Assembly (NCBI GenBank): GCA_965237405.1
Contig: OZ250139.1
Location: forward strand, 3,658,001-3,722,000
Direction of reading: 5' to 3'
DNA: 64,000 bases
Source of the DNA: CAUZIB01 sp963663925
GTDB taxonomy: Bacteria > Acidobacteriota > Vicinamibacteria > Vicinamibacterales > UBA8438
Part shown: in pieces, positions 7,357 through 15,019 of the stretch
How the letters are laid out: every line of letters starts with the position of its first letter
Position numbering within the stretch: the stretch's first letter is position 1
Translations under genes and position numbers: made by a program
The notes under the pieces: generated by a model
Seen by the model: the letters and a program-made list of their open reading frames with translations, nothing else
What the model was told of the DNA's origin: nothing
The model's database searches: none

Positions 7357-8738
7357 GCTGGATCCTGCCTTGGAAAGAGCACACTCGGAGCCAAGCGCCA
7401 GTTAGGGTCAAGTGCTGATTTAACCTGCCTCATTTCGTTAACGCCTCGTTCGCCGTAGAGCTCTCGCAAAAGTATTTGTTTCACTGGGTTTCGGCCGACG
7501 CCATGTTCGGCAAGTGGACACCCGCCTAACGCGATGATCTGACGACCGCACTCGAGAATAGCTCGTTGGCCGGACTGGATGTCATCTGGCCCATGAGGGA
7601 TCACGTTCGGGTGGACGTTGCCATCCGAGATGTGTCCCCAAATCGCATAGTCCAGGCCGTGTTGATCAAAGGCGGAACGATACACTCGAAGGCTGTCGGC
7701 GAATCTGTCAAATGGAACGATCATATCTGCTGCGGTCTTGTAGATTCGGTTCGATCGCTGCTGGGCTTCACGGACCCGGTTATTCACCGCTTCAGGAACG
7801 GACTCTCGGAGGTCGAAGAGTTGCCGCTGGCGTCTACGATCCTGCGGAAGCGCGATCTCGACCCGGTCGAGTAAGCCAAAGTGGGCGATGAGTCGACTGA
7901 GTCGCGTCAGCGGCGTGTCGGGCACCGCTCTCGTGAGGGAATCGGCGATCTGAGTGTAAGCCTCCTGGGTTGAGAACGGGTTGCCATCCGGAAGCTCGAC
8001 TTGAACGAGGAGTGCCACTATCGTGTCCTTGGGGACAGAGACGCCAAGCCGGCGGTCGATACCATCTTCTCGCAGTAGTTCGAGACTGCGCCTGTCGAGG
8101 TGCTCGATCTCTGCGATATCGATGCCCCGAGGGTCTTCCGTACTCCAGGTTTTGCGCGCTTCGTCACGAAGGTTAGCCACCAGGTCGATCGCAACGAATT
8201 CGTCAGGCAGGGTGATCCACAGGAGGCAGATGTCCGGAACGCGTGGTAATAACCTGAAGGTAACCGAGGTGACGATCCCAAGCGTGCCCTCCGAACCGAT
8301 GAACAGGTCGATCAAGTCCATTCCGGGTATCGCGAAGTAGCCCGCCGAGTGCTTTGCGACGTCTGGCATTCGGTAAGTCGGAATCAGGACTCGGCAAGCA
8401 GTGTGCTCTCCGAGCACCTCGAAGTATCCGTCCGGGTGAGCCGTGGCCTCGCCACGTTCGAGCTCCAAGACGTTCCCGCTTGGCAGTACAACCGTCAGAC
8501 CGAGTACCCAGTCCCGGGTGCACCCGTACTTGAACGTTGCTGGTCCGGAAGCGTTGGTGGCGATAACACCCCCAGCGACTGCCCCGTCGAAGGTCGGAAC
8601 GGGGGGATAGTGACACCCTTGCACTGCGGCGTGCTCCTGCAAATGGCGAAGCGATACTCCGGCCTGCACCGTGATCCTTGACGTGCTGACGTCGAGGACT
8701 TGGTTCATACGATCTGTTGACACGACCGTTTCACCCAT
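7353..8738 (-). CDS. FAD-linked oxidase, GlcD / D-lactate dehydrogenase type (5' end frameshifted)
   Basis: 461 residues visible from ATG 8738. The product would oxidise a 2-hydroxyacid (glycolate or D-lactate type) with FAD. Seen: VQAGVSLRHLQEHAAVQG and AGGVIATNASGPATFKYGCTRDWVLGLTVVLPSG from the FAD-binding PCMH domain, FIGSEGTLGIVTSVTFRLLP, and the FAD-linked C-terminal domain ending with AEHGVGRNPVK...LDPNWRLAPSVLFP. The first about 75 residues of the PCMH domain are encoded upstream: PVGAQSSLTGGATP precedes the ATG in frame, and LEDAAHFPGGYTPRV is in another frame. One base appears missing near 8823-8830. Either the gene is freshly broken or the assembly has an indel there; the remainder is undamaged. 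It overlaps the YvlD gene. Confidence 0.82.
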   Translation of the reverse strand: MGETVVSTDRMNQVLDVSTSRITVQAGVSLRHLQEHAAVQGCHYPPVPTFDGAVAGGVIATNASGPATFKYGCTRDWVLGLTVVLPSGNVLELERGEATAHPDGYFEVLGEHTACRVLIPTYRMPDVAKHSAGYFAIPGMDLIDLFIGSEGTLGIVTSVTFRLLPRVPDICLLWITLPDEFVAIDLVANLRDEARKTWSTEDPRGIDIAEIEHLDRRSLELLREDGIDRRLGVSVPKDTIVALLVQVELPDGNPFSTQEAYTQIADSLTRAVPDTPLTRLSRLIAHFGLLDRVEIALPQDRRRQRQLFDLRESVPEAVNNRVREAQQRSNRIYKTAADMIVPFDRFADSLRVYRSAFDQHGLDYAIWGHISDGNVHPNVIPHGPDDIQSGQRAILECGRQIIALGGCPLAEHGVGRNPVKQILLRELYGERGVNEMRQVKSALDPNWRLAPSVLFPRQDPA

Positions 8739-8980
8739 CGGGGTCGCGCCGCCGGTCAGCGATGATTGAGCACCGACCGGGAGCAGGCAGCTTTCCGTCC
8801 TGAAGAGGGATGCGACGTCGCCTTTGACCGCGGTCGTGAGACGCGTGGCGTGTACCCGCCTGGAAAGTGGGCAGCGTCCTCGAGAAATGCCGTGACATCG
8901 ACGGAAGCACCAGTCGTTGAGGCTGTTTCCTTGTTGCCAGTCCGGTACGCTGGCCTGGTATGGACCCTGTGCGGTGCCAT
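8739..8980 (-). pseudogene. Frame-displaced N-terminal part of the FAD-linked oxidase
   Basis: Codons from about 8980 down encode SVDVTAFLEDAAHFPGGYTPRV, the usual first part of the FAD-binding domain, then lose the frame near 8823-8830 (a TTT/AAA run). Down to 8739 the correct frame is the same as the main ORF (GDVASLF...LLPVGAQSSLTGG). Restoring one base would give a protein of about 540 residues. The true start codon is uncertain; ATG 8980 is the most upstream plausible one. Confidence 0.6.
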
Positions 8981-9240
8981 CACTTGGCTACCGATGCGGG
9001 TACACCCGCTCACACGAAGCCACAAGCCAGAACCTCACGACGGCCGAAAACCGAAAGTGCGCCAACGTTCCCGAAGCACCGGGTACGAATCCCATTACCC
9101 TATTATCCAGTCTTCTTCGCTTGGTCAAACACGTAGACTTCGCGAAAGCGGCGATGCTAGAGTCCGTAGAGGACGCTGCCAAAATACCGTGGTTAACGCC
9201 ACGGAGAAAAGTCGCCACTGTGGACCGGAAGGCAGAAAAC

Positions 9241-10305
9241 GTGACATCCACGACGAGATGGCGTCAACGCGCTCGAAGCTTACAGGTTGCTGCCGGGATT
9301 GCTGCACTCTGGCTGAGTTTGGCCGCGACTGCACAGGTCCAGAGCACGAAGGACGACACTGAAATCGCGCGGGTCGGTGACATCGTCGTGACGCTCGGTG
9401 ACTTGGACGATGCCTGGCGTCGGAATGATGCTGCTTCGCGAACACGTTTGCTTCAGCAGCTTTACGAGACACGTCGCCGCGCCTTGGACATCGTGATCGG
9501 CGAGCACCTCATCGAGCGTGAAGCCAGCGCGCGGGGCGTCACTCGGAAAGAGCTGCTCGCGGAGGAGTTGCCGTCGAGAGTACGTCTAGTCACCGATGCG
9601 GAGGTCGAACTGATCTACGAACGCAACCAGAACGCGTTCCAAGGTCGAACCTTCGATCAAATGCGACCTGAGATACGCGCGGCCCTGGAACAGCAGGGGC
9701 CAGAGCAGGCGTTGCATCAGTTTATGCGAGAGCTCCGTGATCGCGCGATTGATGTTGCGGTGATGCTCGATCCGCCACGCCAGGGAATCGAAATTCTCCC
9801 CGAGGATCCTTCCCGAGGCCCCGAGGACGCAGCCGTCGTGATGGTCGAGTTCTCGGACTTTCAGTGTCCGTATTGTCAGCGCGTGACCAACACACTGGCT
9901 GATCTCATGGAGCGATATGACGGGCAAATTCGTTTCGTATACAAAGATTACCCCCTACCCAGTCATCCCGAGGCTTTCAAGGCGGCCGAGGCCGGAAACT
10001 GTGCTCATGAACAGGGAAAGTTCTGGGAGTTCCATGACAAGCTCTTTGCCAGCCAGGGTTCTCTCGACGTGGGGTCGCTGAAGATGTATGCGGGAGAGCT
10101 GGAGCTTGATTCCGACAGCTTCAGCCACTGTTTGGACGACGGTCGCTACAGCGAAAGGGTTCAGCAGGATCTCCGGATAGGCCAGCAGTACGGCGTGTCT
10201 TCGACGCCGACGGTGTTCATCAACGGTCGCGCGGTGACTGGCGCCGTGTCGATAGAAACATTCGACACGATCATCCAGGAAGAGCTCGCCTCGTTCGGTC
10301 CCTGA
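9241..10305 (+). CDS. Exported DsbA-family thiol oxidoreductase with N-terminal SurA-like helper region
   Basis: Start GTG 9241 is chosen because a GGAAGG lies about 8 bases upstream and a signal peptide follows directly (RWRQRARS, then a hydrophobic run ending LAATAQ). The 354-residue protein has a charged helical region (residues about 45-165) resembling the N-terminal part of peptidyl-prolyl-isomerase/SurA-type chaperones, then a DsbA/thioredoxin_4 domain from about 195 with EFSDFQCPYCQR (C209-P-Y-C212), VYKDYPLPSHPEA, and the cis-proline motif GVSSTPTVFINGRAVTGA. Expected role: oxidising or reducing disulfides in periplasmic proteins. This fused layout is frequent in Acidobacteriota and Deltaproteobacteria. 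It is divergent from the FAD oxidase across about 260 bases. Confidence 0.87.
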   Translation: MTSTTRWRQRARSLQVAAGIAALWLSLAATAQVQSTKDDTEIARVGDIVVTLGDLDDAWRRNDAASRTRLLQQLYETRRRALDIVIGEHLIEREASARGVTRKELLAEELPSRVRLVTDAEVELIYERNQNAFQGRTFDQMRPEIRAALEQQGPEQALHQFMRELRDRAIDVAVMLDPPRQGIEILPEDPSRGPEDAAVVMVEFSDFQCPYCQRVTNTLADLMERYDGQIRFVYKDYPLPSHPEAFKAAEAGNCAHEQGKFWEFHDKLFASQGSLDVGSLKMYAGELELDSDSFSHCLDDGRYSERVQQDLRIGQQYGVSSTPTVFINGRAVTGAVSIETFDTIIQEELASFGP

Positions 10306-10512
10306 AACCGGACACGTTTTAAACCGTCCCAAAAGTTGCACTAAGAAACTACGAGCTCAGTCGCTCTAACCGGATCGACGTAACCGTAGTGGCAGTGGCT
10401 CCTGGTCGTCCAAACGTGTCAATCCATCGATTACGGGAGGGGTTCCAGAGCTACCCCGGCCAGGCTGCCTCTGCGGAGGTGTGTGAGCGTTGGGTTGAGC
10501 GTAGACCGGCAG

Positions 10513-11250
10513 TTACTGGAAGCTCGCCTGTTCGGTCAACCAGGCGTCGAACTCCGCTTGGGTCTGCGAGTGAACCGCAGCGCGCATCCGATAGTGCCCG
10601 AGGCCACACAGCTGCGAGCAGTTGATCTCGAATTCACCGGTCAGGGTAGGCACCCACCATACCGGGAAAACCATCCCGGGAACGGCGTCCTGCTTTACAC
10701 GCATTTCAGCGATACCGAGACTATGAATGACGTCCATTGAGGAGAGGTAGACGATGACCGGTTTGTCGACCGGGAGGGCGACCTCGTTGATCGTATGGAT
10801 GTCGTCCGCGCCAGCCGGGTCATTCCGATCCAAGCCGATGGCGTTCGTTGGCGTGATTAGGCTGATGTCTCGCCGCCCGAAACGACCGTCAGGCCCTGGG
10901 TAGACCGCATGCCACTCGAATTGCTTGGCGATTATATGGATGACCGTCGATTCGTCCTCAGGCGGGAACTCGTTAACCCGATTTGCCCAGGCCGGGATCG
11001 CGAAGCCGATCAGGAGCACGGCTTCGACGACCGCAACGGCGATCTCCAGATAGCTGGATGTATGACTCTTGACTCCCGCGTAGTGGGCGCGTGGGTTGGC
11101 GGATGCCCTGAACCTGAACAAGATCCAGATGAAGAAAATCCCCCACCCGATGAACAGGATGAACATCAAGTAGTGAATCAGAATGATCATCTGATCGATC
11201 TCGCCGGCGTGCGCCGAGGCCTGAACCGGCAGTCCCAACCACTTACCCAT
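10513..11250 (-). CDS. coxB: Cytochrome c oxidase subunit II
   Basis: 245 residues. Two N-terminal transmembrane helices (ILIHYLMFILFIGWGIFFIW and VVEAVLLIGFAIPAWA) anchor a periplasmic cupredoxin domain. The CuA centre is present: H in DVIHSLGI and CSQLCGLGHYRM (C, C, H, M ligands); QFEWHAVYPGPDG is the usual electron-entry segment. No fused cytochrome c domain follows, so it is aa3- rather than caa3-type. It is the last gene of the cox cluster, an unusual place because subunit II usually comes first. Confidence 0.95.
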   Translation of the reverse strand: MGKWLGLPVQASAHAGEIDQMIILIHYLMFILFIGWGIFFIWILFRFRASANPRAHYAGVKSHTSSYLEIAVAVVEAVLLIGFAIPAWANRVNEFPPEDESTVIHIIAKQFEWHAVYPGPDGRFGRRDISLITPTNAIGLDRNDPAGADDIHTINEVALPVDKPVIVYLSSMDVIHSLGIAEMRVKQDAVPGMVFPVWWVPTLTGEFEINCSQLCGLGHYRMRAAVHSQTQAEFDAWLTEQASFQ

Positions 11251-11262
11251 CTACGATCTCCT

Positions 11263-11529
11263 TCAGGCCGACGGCCTATCCGTGGCGCCTTCGTGACCGA
11301 GCGCTTGTCGCGAACGCTTGATCAAATGAAAGATGAACCCGATGAACCCGCTCAGAACACCGCCCGTGATGCCCAGCAGGGTGAGCACGGCCCAGTTCAT
11401 GCCTTGCGCGAGCTGGGAGTCAGGATCACCGCCGAAACAAATGGGGCAGGCGATCGATTTGCTGGGCAAGAGCACGACCAACGCGGCCGTCAGCAGGGTC
11501 AAGCTCAGGATTCGAGATGCCACAAGCAT
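11263..11529 (-). CDS. Small exported/membrane protein in cox operon
   Basis: 88 residues from ATG 11529: an N-terminal hydrophobic segment (SRILSLTLLTAALVVLLPSKSIA), a CPICFGG cysteine pair right after it, and a second helix (AVLTLLGITGGVLSGFIGFIFHLI). The start overlaps the stop of the next gene upstream by four bases. It is conserved in position inside the oxidase cluster, so an assembly or copper-handling role is conceivable, but no family was recognised. Confidence 0.65.
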   Translation of the reverse strand: MLVASRILSLTLLTAALVVLLPSKSIACPICFGGDPDSQLAQGMNWAVLTLLGITGGVLSGFIGFIFHLIKRSRQALGHEGATDRPSA

Positions 11530-11741
11530 CACTTCATTCCGATCTGTCGGGTTTTTCGAACGAACGCTACGAGATAGACGGCCAACCCCACTCCGGTGCC
11601 GGCGGACCCAAACGCGAACGCGAGGTGGCCGATGCTGCTTCGGTCGGAGACGTACATGCCGACACCCCACACCGTCACCATTGCGGTCAGCACGATCGAC
11701 GAAGCGATGAACACGAGGTGGATCGCTCGGAGTGACGTCAT
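11529..11741 (-). CDS. Small two-helix membrane protein in cox operon
   Basis: 70 residues with helices at IHLVFIASSIVLTAMVTVWGVGMY and FAFGSAGTGVGLAVYLVAFV and a basic C-terminus. It overlaps both neighbours by one or four bases, so translation is coupled. No family recognised; a subunit or assembly factor of the oxidase is the natural guess from context only. Confidence 0.65.
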   Translation of the reverse strand: MTSLRAIHLVFIASSIVLTAMVTVWGVGMYVSDRSSIGHLAFAFGSAGTGVGLAVYLVAFVRKTRQIGMK

Positions 11742-12094
11742 TAGTGGGTTTCCGCGTGTCTCGCGACTGGTGCATGTGCATTCGGTATCGTCTTGTGTTC
11801 GCCGAACGTGTTGGTGTGTCCCAGTATTGGTATCAGCAGCAGGACCATGAAGAAGAACGCCGTGAGCGCCAAGGCAGCATAGATGGCTTTCCTCTCGCCG
11901 ATCAGGTGCATGAAGTAGCTGGCGACGAGCGACCCCTTCGTAGCGGCGATCACGAGGGCGATCACGATGGCAAGGAAGACACTAACGTTCAAGTACGACA
12001 CTGCCACCGTGATAACGGTTAGCACCAACAGCGCACCACCGATCTTCCAGTACAGCTTGATGTGCTCTCTGACGTGCTCTGCGTTCTCACTCAT
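11741..12094 (-). CDS. coxD: Cytochrome c oxidase subunit IV
   Basis: 117 residues with three hydrophobic helices. YWKIGGALLVLTVITVAVSYLNV, AIVIALVIAATKGSLVASYFMHLIGERK and ALALTAFFFMVLLLIPIL match the prokaryotic COX4 family (PF03626), in which K-(G/A)-x-LVxxYFMHL is the recognisable core. It lies between subunit III and the two small membrane proteins and shares their direction. It ends in a histidine-containing tail (HAPVARHAETH). Confidence 0.88.
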   Translation of the reverse strand: MSENAEHVREHIKLYWKIGGALLVLTVITVAVSYLNVSVFLAIVIALVIAATKGSLVASYFMHLIGERKAIYAALALTAFFFMVLLLIPILGHTNTFGEHKTIPNAHAPVARHAETH

Positions 12095-12124
12095 TCCCTG
12101 TCTCTCCTACGGCCGCTGCACTGA

Positions 12125-12718
12125 CTACAGCAAATACAACACCGGGAACAGAAAAATCCACACGAAGTCAACGAAGTGCCAATATAGCCCGGCTGCCTCG
12201 ATGCGATTGATGAACTGCGTCTTGTTTGTGTGCCACAGCTTGCTGCCTGGTCCCAGGAAGTAGCCGTTAACGATGACTCCGGCGACGATGTGCAGTGCAT
12301 GCAGCCCAGTCAGCGTGAAGTAGATGGCGAGGAACGTGCTCTTGCTAGGGAAGTCACCGTGCGAGAACTTGTCGGCATACTCGTAGCTCTTGACGAATAA
12401 AAAGAGGAGCGACAAGCCGATCGTTATGCCCATGTACTTCTTGTAGCCGGAAAGGTTATTGAGTTTTAGTGCCGCATAGCAAAGCACCATCGTCACGCTC
12501 GACGAGATCAGCACGATGGTGTTAAAAGCACCGATCGGTACACTGAGGATGTTCGCGCCAAGCGGCCACTCGACAGCGTTGATGCGGAGGAGGACGTAGG
12601 TCGAAAACAACGCCCCAAACAACATGACTTCGGACGCAAGGAACAGCCAGATGCCAAGTTTAACGTTGGTCAGTCCAGTATCCGACCGTTCGTCTACGAC
12701 ATACGGTATTTCCATCAC
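12125..12718 (-). CDS. coxC: Cytochrome c oxidase subunit III
   Basis: 197 residues, about the length of the five-helix form of subunit III. Seen: LGIWLFLASEVMLFGALFSTYVLLR at the start, a middle run ISSSVTMVLCYAALKLN, TFLAIYFTLTGLHALHIVAGVIVN (the conserved TxxHxxHxxxG), and AGLYWHFVDFVWIFLFPVLYL at the end. Its ATG overlaps the coxA stop by four bases. It is a structural subunit of the terminal oxidase in the inner membrane. Confidence 0.95.
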   Translation of the reverse strand: MMEIPYVVDERSDTGLTNVKLGIWLFLASEVMLFGALFSTYVLLRINAVEWPLGANILSVPIGAFNTIVLISSSVTMVLCYAALKLNNLSGYKKYMGITIGLSLLFLFVKSYEYADKFSHGDFPSKSTFLAIYFTLTGLHALHIVAGVIVNGYFLGPGSKLWHTNKTQFINRIEAAGLYWHFVDFVWIFLFPVLYLL

Positions 12719-14514
12719 AGCTGCACTTTCGCTGGTTCAGTTTTCGGCCCGTTAGGGTCGGCTTGCATGATGTAGTCGGGGTGGGAGCCGGGAACGCTGT
12801 ACTCGTATGGGCCCCGGTGCACCTGCGGTGGCGCTGTGAAGTTGCCATGTGGGGGGGGCGACGGCGCCGTCCACTCGAGCGTCGTGGCCTCCCATGGGTT
12901 GTCCCCGACTTTCTCACCCTTCTTGATGCTCCAGAAGAAGTTGAAGATGAAGAAAAGCTGGAACAAGCCGAGTGTCCACGCGCCCATCGAGATGACTGTG
13001 TTCCAGACCAGAACGTCCTGATTCATGACGTAAGTGGCTCCCCCGTCGGCCATCCGTCGGTTCATGCCGGAGAGTCCCTGAATCATCATTGGCATGAACA
13101 CGACGTTGAGACTCACGAACGAACCCCAGAAGTGAATCCTTCCAAGAACATCGTTCATCATCCTGCCGGTCGCCTTGGGGAACCAGTAGTAGATGCCCCC
13201 GAACAAGGCGAGCAGTGTCCCTGGCGCCACCACATAGTGGAAATGTCCGATCACATAGTAGGTGTCGTGCAGGTGGATGTCGGGGGCCGAGAAAGCGAGC
13301 GGCAGCCCCGTGAGGCCTCCGATAGCGAACATCGGCAAGAATGCGAGGGCGAACAGCATTGGCACCGTGAACCTAATCGAGCCGCCGTAGAGAGACAAGA
13401 CGAGGGCCGACAAAATGACAACCGATGGGATCGAGATGATCATCGTCGTGGTCTGGAAAAATGAGCTCATCGTCGTTCCCATCCCCGTCATGAACATGTG
13501 ATGCGCCCACACCACGAACGACATAAAGCCAACGAAGACCAACGAGGCGACCATCGCTCGGTAGCCCCAGAGCGGCTTCCGCGTATTGTTCGCGATTATC
13601 TCGGCGACGATTCCCATCGCGGGCAGAATCAAGACGTACACCTCAGGGTGCGCCAGGAACCAGAAAAGGTGCTGCCAGAGGAGAGGGCTCCCGCCCCCAC
13701 TCACCTCGACTGCCGAGCCACCGATATACAGGCCGCTGGGGAGGAAAAAGCTCGTGCCGACGACTCGGTCCATCAGCTGCAATACCCCAGCCGCTTCGAG
13801 GGGTGGAAACGCCAGTAGTAACAAGAACCCCGTCACCAGCTGCGTCCAGACAAAAAACGGCAAGCGCATGAAACTGAGGCCGGGTGCTCGCAATTGGATG
13901 GTAGTCACGATGAAATTGACCGAGCCAAGAAGCGAGGATGTGATCAGGCAGATCATTCCCACGAGCCACATCGTCTGGCCGGTTGTGGCGCCGATAACCG
14001 ACAGCGGGGCATACGATGTCCAGCCAGAGTTCGCCGCTCCGCCCGGTGCGACGAAGCTGGCGAGCATCACCACGCCGCCCAGGAAGAACGCCCAGTAGCT
14101 TGCCATGTTGAGCTTCGGGAAGGCCATATCCGGCGCCCCGATTTGGAGCGGCAGGATGAAGTTACCGAACCCGCCAACCGCAAGCGGAACGACGCCAAGG
14201 AAAACCATGATGGTGCCGTGCATGGCGCCCAGCTGGTTGTAGAACTCGGGCAGCATGATCCCACCCGGCGCTCGTGAGTTGCCAAGCCAGTTGCCGATGA
14301 TCGGGATCGGCTGAAACGGATAGGCAAGTTGCCAGCGCATGACCATCATCAACCCGAAGCCAAAAAGCAGGAAGAGTAAACCCGTGACCGCATACTGCAT
14401 GCCGATCACCTTGTGGTCCACCGAAAACACGTAGGTTCTCAGAAACCCTTCTTCGTGGTGCTCGTGAGCGTGCTTCGCGTGAGCTGTTTCTTCAGCCGTC
14501 GTCACGTGATCCAA
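12715..14514 (-). CDS. coxA: Cytochrome c oxidase subunit I (aa3-type heme-copper oxidase)
   Basis: 599 residues, twelve-helix catalytic subunit reducing O2 to water and pumping protons. Landmarks: MQYAVTGLLFLLFGFGLMMVMR start region, LGAMHGTIMVFLGVVP with a heme a histidine, GGGSPLLWQHLFWFLAHPEVYVLILPAMGI holding the CuB His and cross-linked Tyr, VWAHHMFMTGM with the two other CuB histidines, and HLHDTYYVIGHFHYV with the two heme histidines. The E286-type glutamate region reads AHPEVYVL. The C-terminal 60 residues form a Pro/His-rich cytoplasmic tail. First gene of the cluster. Confidence 0.97.
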   Translation of the reverse strand: MDHVTTAEETAHAKHAHEHHEEGFLRTYVFSVDHKVIGMQYAVTGLLFLLFGFGLMMVMRWQLAYPFQPIPIIGNWLGNSRAPGGIMLPEFYNQLGAMHGTIMVFLGVVPLAVGGFGNFILPLQIGAPDMAFPKLNMASYWAFFLGGVVMLASFVAPGGAANSGWTSYAPLSVIGATTGQTMWLVGMICLITSSLLGSVNFIVTTIQLRAPGLSFMRLPFFVWTQLVTGFLLLLAFPPLEAAGVLQLMDRVVGTSFFLPSGLYIGGSAVEVSGGGSPLLWQHLFWFLAHPEVYVLILPAMGIVAEIIANNTRKPLWGYRAMVASLVFVGFMSFVVWAHHMFMTGMGTTMSSFFQTTTMIISIPSVVILSALVLSLYGGSIRFTVPMLFALAFLPMFAIGGLTGLPLAFSAPDIHLHDTYYVIGHFHYVVAPGTLLALFGGIYYWFPKATGRMMNDVLGRIHFWGSFVSLNVVFMPMMIQGLSGMNRRMADGGATYVMNQDVLVWNTVISMGAWTLGLFQLFFIFNFFWSIKKGEKVGDNPWEATTLEWTAPSPPPHGNFTAPPQVHRGPYEYSVPGSHPDYIMQADPNGPKTEPAKVQL

Positions 14515-14815
14515 CTGGTGACTCCTTCCGTCCGTGTTGCGTCTCTGTGCGCCTCAGAGTTCAACGTTGGGTGTCGCCTCCTCGCTTTCTTCAGAGGCAT
14601 GCCGCGACCGTTCTATTCGGCTCAGAGTCCTCCCTACTCAGAACGTGAGGAACTACGTCTAAATCTGGCTAAACTCGAATCGAGAACGGTTGCTACGGTT
14701 GCGGCTCCGAGATTCTATCTGGCCGTAACGAATTGGGGCAAGGCGAGGTGATGTCAATTTTCCGGTAGTTTCCTGAGGCACCCGGCGAGCCGTGCCGAGC
14801 GCTATACTCCGGCCC
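14515..14815 (+). other. Intergenic region between cox operon and symporter locus
   Basis: About 300 bases separating divergent transcription units. It should hold the cox promoter (leftward). A TATACT at about 14802-14807 could be the -10 box for the small ORF at 14816, which would then be leaderless or nearly so. No other gene or RNA was recognised. Confidence 0.4.
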
Positions 14816-14902
14816 GTGACCCGAACCTATATTGCCGTGGCCGTGGTGCAGCTGGCCGTGCTTCTGGCGATGTGGTTCTTATCGAGGCATTTTGAACTGT
14901 GA
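14816..14902 (+). CDS. Very small single-helix membrane ORF upstream of sodium symporter
   Basis: GTG-started, 28 residues: MTRTYIAVAVVQLAVLLAMW then FLSRHFEL. One transmembrane helix with positive charges at both ends of the core. It lies 118 bases before a solute:sodium symporter in the same direction. Small accessory proteins of this size are known beside SSS and NSS transporters, so a symporter helper is plausible, but no family match can be confirmed by eye. A TATACT -10-like box ends about 8 bases before the GTG. Confidence 0.4.
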   Translation: MTRTYIAVAVVQLAVLLAMWFLSRHFEL

Positions 14903-14977
14903 GGATAAATAGGAGAAAGGAGCAAGCAAGAAGCCCTGCGGGCGCTTTCTGGAAATCGTGAAGCCACCGGCTTCCTC

Positions 14978-15001
14978 CTGTCTCCTGACTCCTGTCTCCG
15001 C
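14978..15001. repeat. Short dispersed GGAGACAGGAG repeat
   Basis: On the minus strand this reads as overlapping copies of GGAGACAGGAG and TCAGGAG. The same pattern occurs at about 3449-3473 on the plus strand, there inside the first codons of the selenoprotein gene. It looks like a small dispersed repeat family rather than a regulatory site. Confidence 0.4.
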
Positions 15002-15019
15002 ACATTTTTCTTCATTCGC

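Noticed and set aside
10306..10512. tRNA-like stretch downstream of the DsbA-family gene
   Set aside because: A GGTTCCAGAGCTACCCC segment looked T-arm-like, but no acceptor or anticodon stem can be built around it.
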